Source: JAWCLZ01 sp037443105
GTDB taxonomy: Archaea; Halobacteriota; JAWCLZ01
Direction of reading: 5' to 3'
Length of the DNA stretch: 9,623 nucleotides
Assembly (NCBI GenBank): GCA_037443105.1
Contig: JBBIOZ010000061.1
Span: forward strand, 1-9,623
The position numbers and the translations under genes were made by a program. The notes beneath the pieces are model-generated. The model ran no database searches and was not told the DNA's origin. It saw only the letters and a list, made by a program, of their open reading frames with translations. The number at the start of each line of letters is the position of its first letter. Position 1 is the stretch's first letter. Positions 1-5,914 of this stretch are shown piece after piece.

Positions 1-86
1 ATAAGATAGAGATAAGGTAAACAATTTCCATATTCATTTTTAATCTTTTATATAAATTTGAAGATGCTGCAGCATTGACGAGAAAA

Positions 87-97
87 AAATATAAATT
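87..97 (+). promoter_or_regulatory. TATA box of the methyltransferase gene
   Basis: The A/T element AAATATAAAT lies about 29 bases before the ATG at 122. That is the usual archaeal distance from TATA centre to transcription start plus a few bases, and no Shine-Dalgarno sequence lies in between, so a leaderless or nearly leaderless mRNA is inferred. A second TATA-like element (TTTATATAAA, about 48-57) lies upstream and could serve a longer transcript or a minus-strand gene outside the window. Confidence 0.5.
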
Positions 98-121
98 TTT
101 TCCAACCTGTTATTGGAAAAA

Positions 122-886
122 ATGTCTAACTATGGAGAGATTATAGCATATTACAATGAACTGGCAAAGGAATACGACCAGCGATATCAAAATCCCGAGC
201 TAGCCTATATGCATAGTATCGAGAGTGAAGTTTTATTAAAAAAAGTGAGAGAAATTGTGCTTGACATTGGCTGCGGTACAGGCAGGCACTCGATTTTGCT
301 TGCGAATCGCAGCTATCGCACTGTTGGAATTGATATTTCTAGCGAGATGGTTAAAATAGCTCGAGCTAAAAGCGGTGCAGGTGCTGATTTTTTAATTGCA
401 ACTGCAGAGGCTTTACCATTTAAGTCCTGCTCTGTGAACTCAGTGATCTCTATATTTGGAGCTTTGAATCACGTTATAAAATATAAGCAGGCATATGATG
501 AAATAGCTAGAGTGCTTAAGCCAGATGGAGTTTTTATTTTCACCGTGGTAAATCGCTGGAATCTCACTTGGTGGCTTAAATCATTCTTCACTCTTAAGTG
601 GAAGTGGCTGTTAACTGCACTTAGGAAGAGTGAATACACCAATAAAGTGTGGACTCATTATTACTCTGCAGATGAACTGAAGCAATTGCTCAGCGCTAAA
701 TTTAAAAATTTGCAGCTGGGGTGCCTGCTGCTATTTATCTATCCCAAGTTCAAATTCTCCAGCGGCTCGCTTTCAAATAAGCAGAGATTTTTTTCAAAAA
801 TTGAGAATTTGCTCCGCTGGAGGTATCCCTTCAATCGCTTGGGGTATTATATAATTGGAATTGCATATAGAAATGAAGATTGCTAA
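122..886 (+). CDS. class I SAM-dependent methyltransferase
   Basis: A predicted soluble methyltransferase that moves the methyl group of S-adenosylmethionine to an unknown acceptor. From the ATG at 122 (254 residues), the glycine-rich SAM-binding motif I (VLDIGCGTGRHS) is at residues 46-57. The acidic loop after strand 2 (GIDISSEM) is at about 69-76, and the segment ARVLKPDG, typical of UbiE/Methyltransf_11 proteins, is at about 129-136. The C-terminal 100 residues are rich in Trp, Phe and Lys and match no substrate-specific motif I know. A TTG three codons upstream could also start the frame, but the ATG sits a few bases after the transcription start predicted from the TATA box. It faces the GNAT gene tail to tail, 62 bases apart, and is probably monocistronic. 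The fold is clear; the substrate (small molecule, lipid or quinone-like) is not. Confidence 0.85.
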   Translation: MSNYGEIIAYYNELAKEYDQRYQNPELAYMHSIESEVLLKKVREIVLDIGCGTGRHSILLANRSYRTVGIDISSEMVKIARAKSGAGADFLIATAEALPFKSCSVNSVISIFGALNHVIKYKQAYDEIARVLKPDGVFIFTVVNRWNLTWWLKSFFTLKWKWLLTALRKSEYTNKVWTHYYSADELKQLLSAKFKNLQLGCLLLFIYPKFKFSSGSLSNKQRFFSKIENLLRWRYPFNRLGYYIIGIAYRNEDC

Positions 887-948
887 ATCTTTTATGTTGA
901 TTTCTCCAAATAGCGTTAATATATTTTGAGCCCTACATCTGCCTTACA

Positions 949-1422
949 TTAAATTCTTTTAACCATTCTTATCCACTTCCCCCATTTATCCATCTCTTTG
1001 AATCCAAGTTTTGTATAGAATTTTTTTGCTGCCTCATTTTTATCTCCAACCCAGAGTTCGCAAATTCTTCTCCCTCGCTGTCTGGAATAATTTATCCCCA
1101 CCTCCACTAGCTTTCTGCCTATTCCCACGCCTCTGAATTCTGGATGAACAAATACCTCGTGGATCTCGCCTACCTCTGCTCCCTCGACATAGCTTATCCA
1201 GTTTGCATCGCATGCGAGAAATCCCACTGCTCTTCCAGCTAAAGTTGCTTTGAAAAATCCCTCTCGATCTCGCTTGAGCAGCCACATGAAATAATTTTCT
1301 ATATCGCGAGGCATAGTATATGCATATTCCTCAAGTCCTCTGTAGGCTAAGCTATAGACCTCAATGAAATTCTGCAGGTCAGATGCTTTAGCATTGACTA
1401 TCTTTAAGTCTGAATTTTCCAT
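949..1422 (-). CDS. GNAT family N-acetyltransferase
   Basis: A 157-residue acetyl-CoA-dependent N-acetyltransferase, the normal size for a single GNAT domain. Motif A is clear in the middle: strand beta4 with EVFVHPEFRG, then the pyrophosphate-binding loop RGVGIGR and the helix after it. Motif B follows with an NEAAKKFYTKLGF segment, typical of RimI-like and amino-group acetyltransferases. The acceptor could be a protein N-terminus, a small amine or an antibiotic-like compound and cannot be read from the sequence. The gene is divergent from the M20 hydrolase gene across only 42 bases, so the two may be regulated together. The ATG at 1422 is the first Met and gives a typical GNAT N-terminus; no ribosome binding site precedes it. 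Confidence 0.87.
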   Translation of the reverse strand: MENSDLKIVNAKASDLQNFIEVYSLAYRGLEEYAYTMPRDIENYFMWLLKRDREGFFKATLAGRAVGFLACDANWISYVEGAEVGEIHEVFVHPEFRGVGIGRKLVEVGINYSRQRGRRICELWVGDKNEAAKKFYTKLGFKEMDKWGKWIRMVKRI

Positions 1423-1437
1423 GTCTCTAGGCTATAG

Positions 1438-1446
1438 TTTTATATT
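1438..1446. promoter_or_regulatory. shared TATA element between GNAT and M20 genes
   Basis: TTTTATATT is the only good TATA-like element in the 42-base gap between the two divergent starts. Its centre is about 23 bases before the hydrolase ATG at 1465, fitting a leaderless transcript. Read on the other strand (AATATAAAA) it lies about 20 bases before the GNAT ATG, slightly short. One TBP site firing both ways is possible; the alternative for GNAT is the weaker T-rich stretch near 1450-1460. Confidence 0.45.
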
Positions 1447-1464
1447 CGCTGATTAAAAAACTAA

Positions 1465-2454
1465 ATGCAGATGGAACTGGCTGAATTATTGAGAAAACTG
1501 GTGGAAATACCCTCCCCCTCTGGAAGGGAAGATAGAATCATTTCCTTTATAACAGGCTACTTGCAAGAAAAGGGACTGGATTATAAAATTGAGGGTAAGG
1601 GTACTAAGAATGTGATAATTGAAGGTACGAGCAATTTCTGGGTTGTTACCCATATCGATACCTCGCTTGGGAGTTATGCCTATAGATTCGACGGGAACTA
1701 TGCATATGGCACTGGTGTTTGCGATGCAAAGGGCTCAGTCGCAGCTATTCTGCAAGCTCTGGGAGAGATAGAGGATTTGAATTTCGGGGTAGCGTTACTT
1801 TCAGATGAAGAGGAGGGTGGAAGGGGAAGTGAAGAATTCTCACGGCAGTATAAAGGAAGGGCGCTGGTTATGGAGCCCACGGATTTGAGGATAGCTCTAA
1901 GTCATTATGGAGGCATAGAATTTAAAGTTAAAGTAGAAGGCAGATCTGCCCATGCTTCCTATCCAGAATATGGTTTGAATGCGATTGAAAGAGCCGTTGA
2001 ATTGGTGAATAAAATTAAGGGCCTTCGATTTCTTGGAAAAATGGCGGTAATGGAAATAAAAGGAGGCGATGATTGCTATTCCATTCCGGCTGAATGCTAT
2101 ATTCGCTTAAGCTTCATCTTTCCACCTTCGCTGAAAACTGAAAAAATTGCGGAAGCAATAGATTCAATATTGAGAGAGTATGGGGAGTATGAGACTGGTG
2201 AAACATACGATGGATTTGAAGGGGAGTCATTCCAAGATTTGGAAGAAGCCCTTAGATTGAGCGGCTTGAAGGTGGAGTATTGCGAGATGTATTCTTGGAC
2301 GGATGCAATTAATCTTAAAAGAGCAGGCTGGGAAGCAGTTGCATGGGGACCTGGGAAGCTCCAGTACTGTCATACTTCGCAGGAGAGGATTAAGCTGATT
2401 GATGTTGCTAAAGCAGCAGGGGTGCTTGTTAAGCTCAATGAACTGCTGAGATAG
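1465..2454 (+). CDS. M20 family metallohydrolase, LysK/ArgE/DapE-like
   Basis: A di-zinc amidohydrolase of 329 residues. Metal and catalytic residues of peptidase family M20 are visible: HID (H63, D65), the bridging Asp in VCDAKG (D87), the Glu pair in SDEEEGG (catalytic E115, metal E116), E137 in MEPTDL, the dimerisation-domain His in SAHAS (H163), and the C-terminal His in CHTSQE (H303). The lid domain spans roughly residues 145-255. In archaea this group includes LysK, which frees lysine or ornithine from the carrier protein LysW in the alpha-aminoadipate pathway, as well as acetylornithine deacetylase and succinyl-diaminopimelate desuccinylase. The short length and the partner genes (an Lrp regulator nearby, an aconitase-family subunit 6.5 kb on) favour LysK but do not prove it; lysW, lysX, lysY, lysZ and lysJ are not in the window. 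It ends 2 bases before the end of the convergent DUF2119-like gene. Confidence 0.82.
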   Translation: MQMELAELLRKLVEIPSPSGREDRIISFITGYLQEKGLDYKIEGKGTKNVIIEGTSNFWVVTHIDTSLGSYAYRFDGNYAYGTGVCDAKGSVAAILQALGEIEDLNFGVALLSDEEEGGRGSEEFSRQYKGRALVMEPTDLRIALSHYGGIEFKVKVEGRSAHASYPEYGLNAIERAVELVNKIKGLRFLGKMAVMEIKGGDDCYSIPAECYIRLSFIFPPSLKTEKIAEAIDSILREYGEYETGETYDGFEGESFQDLEEALRLSGLKVEYCEMYSWTDAINLKRAGWEAVAWGPGKLQYCHTSQERIKLIDVAKAAGVLVKLNELLR

Positions 2455-2456
2455 CT

Positions 2457-3050
2457 TTATTTTATCCCGAAGTATTCTCTGAAGTTTTTAACCATAATTT
2501 TGTACTGCGCTGGATAGCGCATTTCAATGCTTCTCAATATACTTTTCTTATCTCTAGCAGCCATCTCAGCAAGCAGGGATGCAGCTAAATCAAGGGGAGG
2601 GCTTGCGTTTGGGATCTCCAGCGTGATGCAAAGGTCATTTATCTTGAATTCGCTGGTTCGAATCAAAGGTGAAATTGATCCAATCAATATGCGTTGCTCA
2701 AGCTCAATTAATGGAGGCACACCGATTTTTTGCCTTCGCTCCGGATCGATGAGCTTTTCATAGTTCTCAGGGGAATAGGAATGCAGCTCCACATATATGC
2801 TTGGCTTGTAGCTGCGTATCATTTCAAGCAGCTTCATCCCAGTTTTACTTTCATAATATGCTTTATTCAAAGTGCTTAGATATTCCCCATCTTTAGTTAA
2901 GTTGCAGAGTATAAGCTTGCCTTGGTTTACTTTTAATTTCTGGTTTAAAAGCAGAAGGAAAACCTTCTCGGTGATCTCCCCCTCTCTGCCGTGCACTCCT
3001 CCGATGAATAGCTTTACAGGTTCTCCCTCGCCTATAACTTTAAGCAGCAT
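2457..3050 (-). CDS. DUF2119-like protein with M14-type zinc site
   Basis: A 197-residue protein that resembles the archaeal family DUF2119, which has no characterised member that I know of. The pattern suggests a zinc carboxypeptidase/succinylglutamate-desuccinylase (M14) core: GGVHGREGE supplies an HxxE pair (H20, E23), VELHSY a third ligand (H90), and TLEIPNA (E145) sits where M14 enzymes place the general-base Glu. This catalytic reading is my inference from motif order. No signal peptide or membrane segment is visible, so it should be cytoplasmic. It follows the Lrp-type regulator by 12 bases and is very probably co-transcribed with it. It converges on the M20 hydrolase with a 2-base gap, so neither gene has room for a separate terminator. 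A role in removing an acyl or aminoacyl group in amino-acid metabolism is a guess from context. Confidence 0.72.
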   Translation of the reverse strand: MLLKVIGEGEPVKLFIGGVHGREGEITEKVFLLLLNQKLKVNQGKLILCNLTKDGEYLSTLNKAYYESKTGMKLLEMIRSYKPSIYVELHSYSPENYEKLIDPERRQKIGVPPLIELEQRILIGSISPLIRTSEFKINDLCITLEIPNASPPLDLAASLLAEMAARDKKSILRSIEMRYPAQYKIMVKNFREYFGIK

Positions 3051-3062
3051 CTCAAGCGCCCT

Positions 3063-3536
3063 CTAATTCAAGTAGCCCTTTAGTTTCTCCAGTATAATTG
3101 CTGGGCAGATTTTCTTTATGCCCTCTATTTTTCCAATTTGATTGGAAATTAAACTTGTTAGCGCCCTTCCATCTTTTGCCCAGATTTCAGTGATGATCAT
3201 ATGATCCCCCGTAGAAGTAGCCACATACCTAGCCTCCGGGAGTTCACAAATTTTCTGTGCAGCTTCCAAAAGCTTCATTGGTTCCACATCTATTCCGATG
3301 ACTGCAACTGTATTAAAGCCTATTTTAGAGGGATCTATTTCAATTGAAAATCTCTTAATCACCTGTTTTGCCTTCAGCCTCAAAATTCTTTTTCTAATGG
3401 TAGATTCATTCAGCTTTAGCTTCCTAGCGATTTCAGTAAATGAAGCTCTTCCATCCTCTTCAAGCAGCTTTAGGATTTTCATATCCAGAGCATCAATTAT
3501 CCTATTTTCGGATAATTTTTTCATTTTTCTTCCCAT
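3063..3536 (-). CDS. Lrp/AsnC family transcriptional regulator
   Basis: A 157-residue feast/famine-type regulator of normal family length. An N-terminal winged helix-turn-helix (about residues 15-63, beginning with ALDMKILKLLEEDGR and with recognition helix around ESTIRKRILRLK) is followed by a RAM/ligand-binding domain (about 75-150) containing the TSTGDHM turn that helps form the amino-acid pocket. Such proteins assemble as dimers to octamers and respond to amino acids; archaeal LysM, which controls lysine genes, is one example. It heads a two-gene unit with the DUF2119-like gene and is divergent from rubrerythrin across 72 bases. Autoregulation and control of neighbours are plausible but not shown. 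M1 at 3536 and M5 at 3524 are both possible starts; no Shine-Dalgarno sequence separates them. Confidence 0.9.
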   Translation of the reverse strand: MGRKMKKLSENRIIDALDMKILKLLEEDGRASFTEIARKLKLNESTIRKRILRLKAKQVIKRFSIEIDPSKIGFNTVAVIGIDVEPMKLLEAAQKICELPEARYVATSTGDHMIITEIWAKDGRALTSLISNQIGKIEGIKKICPAIILEKLKGYLN

Positions 3537-3550
3537 TTTCTTACGAAATC

Positions 3551-3561
3551 TATATAAAAAT
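3551..3561 (+). promoter_or_regulatory. TATA box of the rubrerythrin operon
   Basis: TATATAAAAAT lies about 53 bases before the rubrerythrin ATG, predicting a leader of about 30 bases that carries a ribosome binding site. A second copy of TATAAAAAT starts 16 bases later (3569-3577). On the complementary strand both copies could serve the divergent regulator gene. Confidence 0.5.
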
Positions 3562-3595
3562 GTGCTGGTATAAAAATATTGTGATATAACAAAAA

Positions 3596-3601
3596 GAGGT
3601 G
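3596..3601 (+). promoter_or_regulatory. Shine-Dalgarno site of rubrerythrin
   Basis: GAGGTG ends 7 bases before the ATG at 3609 and matches the anti-Shine-Dalgarno end of 16S rRNA. It is the only clear ribosome binding site in the window and supports this start and a leadered, probably strongly translated mRNA. Confidence 0.7.
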
Positions 3602-3608
3602 TAATAAA

Positions 3609-4175
3609 ATGAAAGACCCTGTAACTGTTTCCGATCCTGAACCGGTGAAGAAAGGATCGGAAACCGAGAAAAATCTATGGAAAGCATTTGCCGGGGAGAG
3701 CCAAGCTAGGAATAAGTATACCTATTTTGCTAAAATAGCTAGGGAAGCTGGTTTTGAGCAGATAGCAGCGATTTTCGAAGAAACAGCTGATCATGAAAAA
3801 GAGCATGCGAAAATGATCTGGAAACTTCTGGGTGAATGGGCTGATACAGCCAAAAACTTGCAGAGCGCTATAGCTGGAGAGCATTATGAGTGGACAGAGA
3901 TGTATCCTGAGTTTGAAAAAGTGGCCTTAAAAGAAGGATTTAAGGATGCCGCGAAGTTCTTCAAAGAGGTTGCAGAGGTGGAAGAGTATCATGAAAAGCG
4001 ATATAGAGCACTGCTGGCAAATTTGGAGAAAAATGCAGTGTTCAAGAAAGAAAGCGAAGTAAAATGGAAGTGCCGGAACTGCGGATATTTACACGAAGGG
4101 AAAGCTGCTCCAGAGGAGTGCCCCAACTGCAGGCATCCCAAGAACTACTTCGAGCTGCTGTGCGAAAACTACTAG
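3609..4175 (+). CDS. rbr: rubrerythrin
   Basis: A cytoplasmic non-haem diiron peroxidase that reduces hydrogen peroxide in anaerobes, taking electrons through its own rubredoxin domain. The 188 residues match the usual length. The ferritin-like four-helix domain (about 15-145) has the expected ligands: E30 in AGESQARNKY, the ExxH pair E63/H66 in EKEHA, E91 and E94 in GEHYEW, and a second ExxH (E125/H128). The C-terminal rubredoxin-like domain has C155xxC158 and C171PNC174. The start is fixed by the Shine-Dalgarno sequence. The flavodiiron gene follows after 8 bases, so the two form an oxygen and peroxide defence operon. The whole gene is intact, unlike the redox-type genes further downstream. 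Confidence 0.95.
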   Translation: MKDPVTVSDPEPVKKGSETEKNLWKAFAGESQARNKYTYFAKIAREAGFEQIAAIFEETADHEKEHAKMIWKLLGEWADTAKNLQSAIAGEHYEWTEMYPEFEKVALKEGFKDAAKFFKEVAEVEEYHEKRYRALLANLEKNAVFKKESEVKWKCRNCGYLHEGKAAPEECPNCRHPKNYFELLCENY

Positions 4176-4183
4176 TGATAAAT

Positions 4184-5368
4184 ATGAAGGCTGTAAAAAT
4201 TGCTGAAGAAATATTCTGGGTTGGAGCGATTGACTGGAGCATTCGCGATTTCCACGGGTATAAAACACCTAGGGGAACGAGCTATAATGCCTATTTAATC
4301 ATAGATGAAAAAATTGCGCTTGTGGATACTGTTAAGCATGAATTTGCAAGTGAATTGATTGCTAGAATAAAGGATGTCATCAATCCAGAGAAGATCGACT
4401 ATGTGATTTCAAACCACGCTGAGATGGACCACTCAGGCTCGCTACCAGAAGTTTTAAAAGCTGCAGAGAAAGCAAAGGTTGTATGCACTGCTAAGGGAAA
4501 AGAGGGGCTGAGAAGACATTATTTGCAGGAATGGAACTTTGAAATCGTGAAAACTGGCGATGAATTGAAGCTGGGCAGGAAAACTTTGAAATTCGTGGAA
4601 ATACCAATGCTCCACTGGCCAGATAGCATGGTGAGCTATCTCATTGAAGATCAAATTTTACTTTCAAATGATGCCTTCGGGCAGCATATTGCAACTTCAA
4701 AGCGATTCAACGATGAAGTTAAAGATATCGACATCCTTGAGGAAGCGGCGAAATACTATGCAAATATCCTTGAACCATATTCAGCTTTAATTCCAAAAGC
4801 AGTTGAAAAAATCACAGCTCTAGGAATTGCTCCAAAGATCATCGCACCTAGTCACGGAGTTATCTGGCGAGAAAATCCAATGCAGATTGTGAATGCATAT
4901 CTCGAGTGGGGCAAAGGAGTGCATAGAGATAAAGTCGTAATAGCTTTTGATACAATGTGGCACAGCACCGAGAAAATGGCAATTGCAATCTCAGAAGGTA
5001 TCGCAAGCGAAGGCGTGCTGGTTCAGCTATTCCACCTCAGAAAGTCTGACTGGAGCGAGATTGTGAAAGAAATTAAGTTCTCCAAAGCCCTGCTCATTGG
5101 AACGCCTACCATTAACAACGCTATTTATCCTAGTGTTGCTGGATTTCTTGAGTACATCAAAGGCTTGAGATTTAAGGGTAAAAAAGCAGGTGCCTTTGGA
5201 TCCTATGGCTGGAGTGGAGAAGCGCCAAGCGCTGCAAACAAACGCCTTGAAGAAGCAGGCTTTCAAATTCTTGATAAGGAGCTGCGTATACAATGGGTTC
5301 CAGGCGAAAGCGAGCTGAAGCAGTGCTTTGAATTCGGTAGAAAGATAGGCAAGGAAGTTAAGAGATAA
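4184..5368 (+). CDS. fprA: flavodiiron protein (F420H2 oxidase type, FprA)
   Basis: Reduces oxygen to water (or NO to N2O) in the cytoplasm; in methanogens the electron donor is coenzyme F420H2, elsewhere rubredoxin. The 394 residues match the two-domain family. The N-terminal metallo-beta-lactamase domain (about 1-245) has all diiron ligands: HAEMDH (H78, E80, D82, H83), H144 in MLHWPD, D163 in SNDAFG and H224 in PSHG. The C-terminal flavodoxin domain (about 250-394) has the FMN phosphate loop in DTMWHSTEKMA and the loops GTPTINN and GSYGWSGE. The frame extends upstream to 4064 inside rubrerythrin, but the ATG at 4184 gives the family N-terminus (MKAVKIAEEIFWVGAIDW) and lies just after the rubrerythrin stop. 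It has no promoter of its own. A degraded ferritin-like gene follows at once, suggesting the operon was once longer. Confidence 0.95.
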   Translation: MKAVKIAEEIFWVGAIDWSIRDFHGYKTPRGTSYNAYLIIDEKIALVDTVKHEFASELIARIKDVINPEKIDYVISNHAEMDHSGSLPEVLKAAEKAKVVCTAKGKEGLRRHYLQEWNFEIVKTGDELKLGRKTLKFVEIPMLHWPDSMVSYLIEDQILLSNDAFGQHIATSKRFNDEVKDIDILEEAAKYYANILEPYSALIPKAVEKITALGIAPKIIAPSHGVIWRENPMQIVNAYLEWGKGVHRDKVVIAFDTMWHSTEKMAIAISEGIASEGVLVQLFHLRKSDWSEIVKEIKFSKALLIGTPTINNAIYPSVAGFLEYIKGLRFKGKKAGAFGSYGWSGEAPSAANKRLEEAGFQILDKELRIQWVPGESELKQCFEFGRKIGKEVKR

Positions 5369-5378
5369 ATATAGGTTA

Positions 5379-5605
5379 AGGCTGCGGCGGTGGGGATATC
5401 TTAAAAAACTGCGATTATAGAAATGGGGCACGCGGAGAAAATCGCTGAGAGACTTTGTATTTAACGGGAACTCCAACCACAAAAATCGACTGAGATCAAA
5501 GTTGGAAACCGAGGAGATATAACCACTGCCTTTATCTTCAAGGAAATATTCGAGGATGAAGAAGAGCATCACGATGCCTTTACAACAATGCTGGAGGAAA
5601 TCTAA
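5379..5605 (+). pseudogene. ferritin-like (bacterioferritin/Dps-like) protein remnant
   Basis: From GAA at 5420 the text reads EMGHAEKIAERL, a typical ferritin-like helix with iron-ligand Glu and His, then meets TAA at 5462. The +1 frame from 5458 to 5490 continues the family pattern (YLTGTPTTKID). The first frame resumes at 5492 (EIKVGN) and ends with the second diiron helix, FEDEEEHHDAF, and MLEEI before TAA at 5603. So two opposite frameshifts bracket about 33 bases. The stretch between VGN and the last helix is shorter than in intact relatives, suggesting an internal deletion of some 30 codons. The N-terminal half is missing: only 54 bases separate ATG-like 5423 from the end of fprA, and these hold shifted scraps (WGYLKK near 5391). 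It was probably an iron-storage or detoxification partner of rubrerythrin and fprA. The family call is by motif only. Confidence 0.72.
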
Positions 5606-5608
5606 AGA

Positions 5609-5630
5609 TTTTTATTTTTTATCTTCTTTT
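5609..5630 (+). terminator. T-rich archaeal terminator
   Basis: A run of 18 T in 22 bases follows the ferritin-like remnant stop by a few bases, without a hairpin, as expected for archaeal termination at poly-T tracts. It would end the rubrerythrin-fprA transcript. Confidence 0.5.
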
Positions 5631-5669
5631 GAATTTAGATTCAGAGAAAAAAATTTAAAAGGGAAAGAT

Positions 5670-5870
5670 ATGCGCATGATTGAGGCCTAACATAAAAGAT
5701 TTTTTCCTATTGATAGTGAGATATTCAATCTTTGTGATAGATGCTTCGAATCATCTCAAAATCTTTCACAAATTGCCTCGCTGGTTGCTAGAACTGCGCT
5801 ACATCTCTGAAAAAAGCACTAAGAATGCTTTGCGTGCGGTGAACCAAAATCAAGCTCAAAAGGTTTTTAA
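5670..5870 (+). pseudogene. small double-CxxC protein gene with three in-frame stops
   Basis: One uninterrupted reading register of 67 codons from ATG 5670 (or ATG 5676) to TAA 5868 looks protein-like but contains TAA at 5688, TGA at about 5802 and TAA at about 5814. Between the stops it reads HKRFFPIDSEIFNLCDRCFE, then ASLVARTALHL, then ECFACGEP. The two CxxC pairs, about 30 residues apart, suggest a small zinc or iron binding protein. A TATA-like element (ATTTAAAA, about 5653-5660) precedes it. I do not recognise the family. All three stops are one base from sense codons, which fits decay by point mutation. Two kinds of stop codon argue against selenocysteine- or pyrrolysine-type readthrough. 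It could still be noncoding DNA that mimics a gene, but the Cys spacing in a single register is suggestive. Confidence 0.4.
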
Positions 5871-5899
5871 TTAATTAAAATTAAATATATTTTAATTAA
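5871..5899. repeat. 11-bp AT inverted repeat around a TATA box
   Basis: TTAATTAAAAT (5871-5881) and ATTTTAATTAA (5889-5899) are perfect inverted copies separated by 7 bases (TAAATAT). The centre coincides with the TATA-like element for the gene starting at 5915, about 29 bases downstream. It may be a repressor or Lrp-type operator, or simply AT-rich promoter DNA; read from the minus strand it would also lie beyond the thiC stop. Confidence 0.5.
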
Positions 5900-5914
5900 A
5901 TTAAAGTGAAAAAA

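Noticed and set aside
2655..2664. GGTTCGAATC, which looks like a tRNA T-loop
   Set aside because: It lies inside the DUF2119-like coding sequence, and no acceptor stem or anticodon arm can be drawn around it.
4064..4183. Upstream extension of fprA inside rubrerythrin
   Set aside because: The extension is out of frame with rubrerythrin coding and has no family similarity; ATG 4184 gives the expected N-terminus.
5027..5572. A 181-codon open frame on the minus strand over the end of fprA and the ferritin-like remnant
   Set aside because: It is antisense to the well-supported fprA flavodoxin domain and to the ferritin-like remnant, and shows no domain of its own.
5670..5870. Stop-codon recoding (selenocysteine or pyrrolysine) in the double-CxxC frame
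   Set aside because: The internal stops are TAA, TGA and TAA; TAA is not used for either amino acid and no SECIS-like element is apparent, so decay is simpler.
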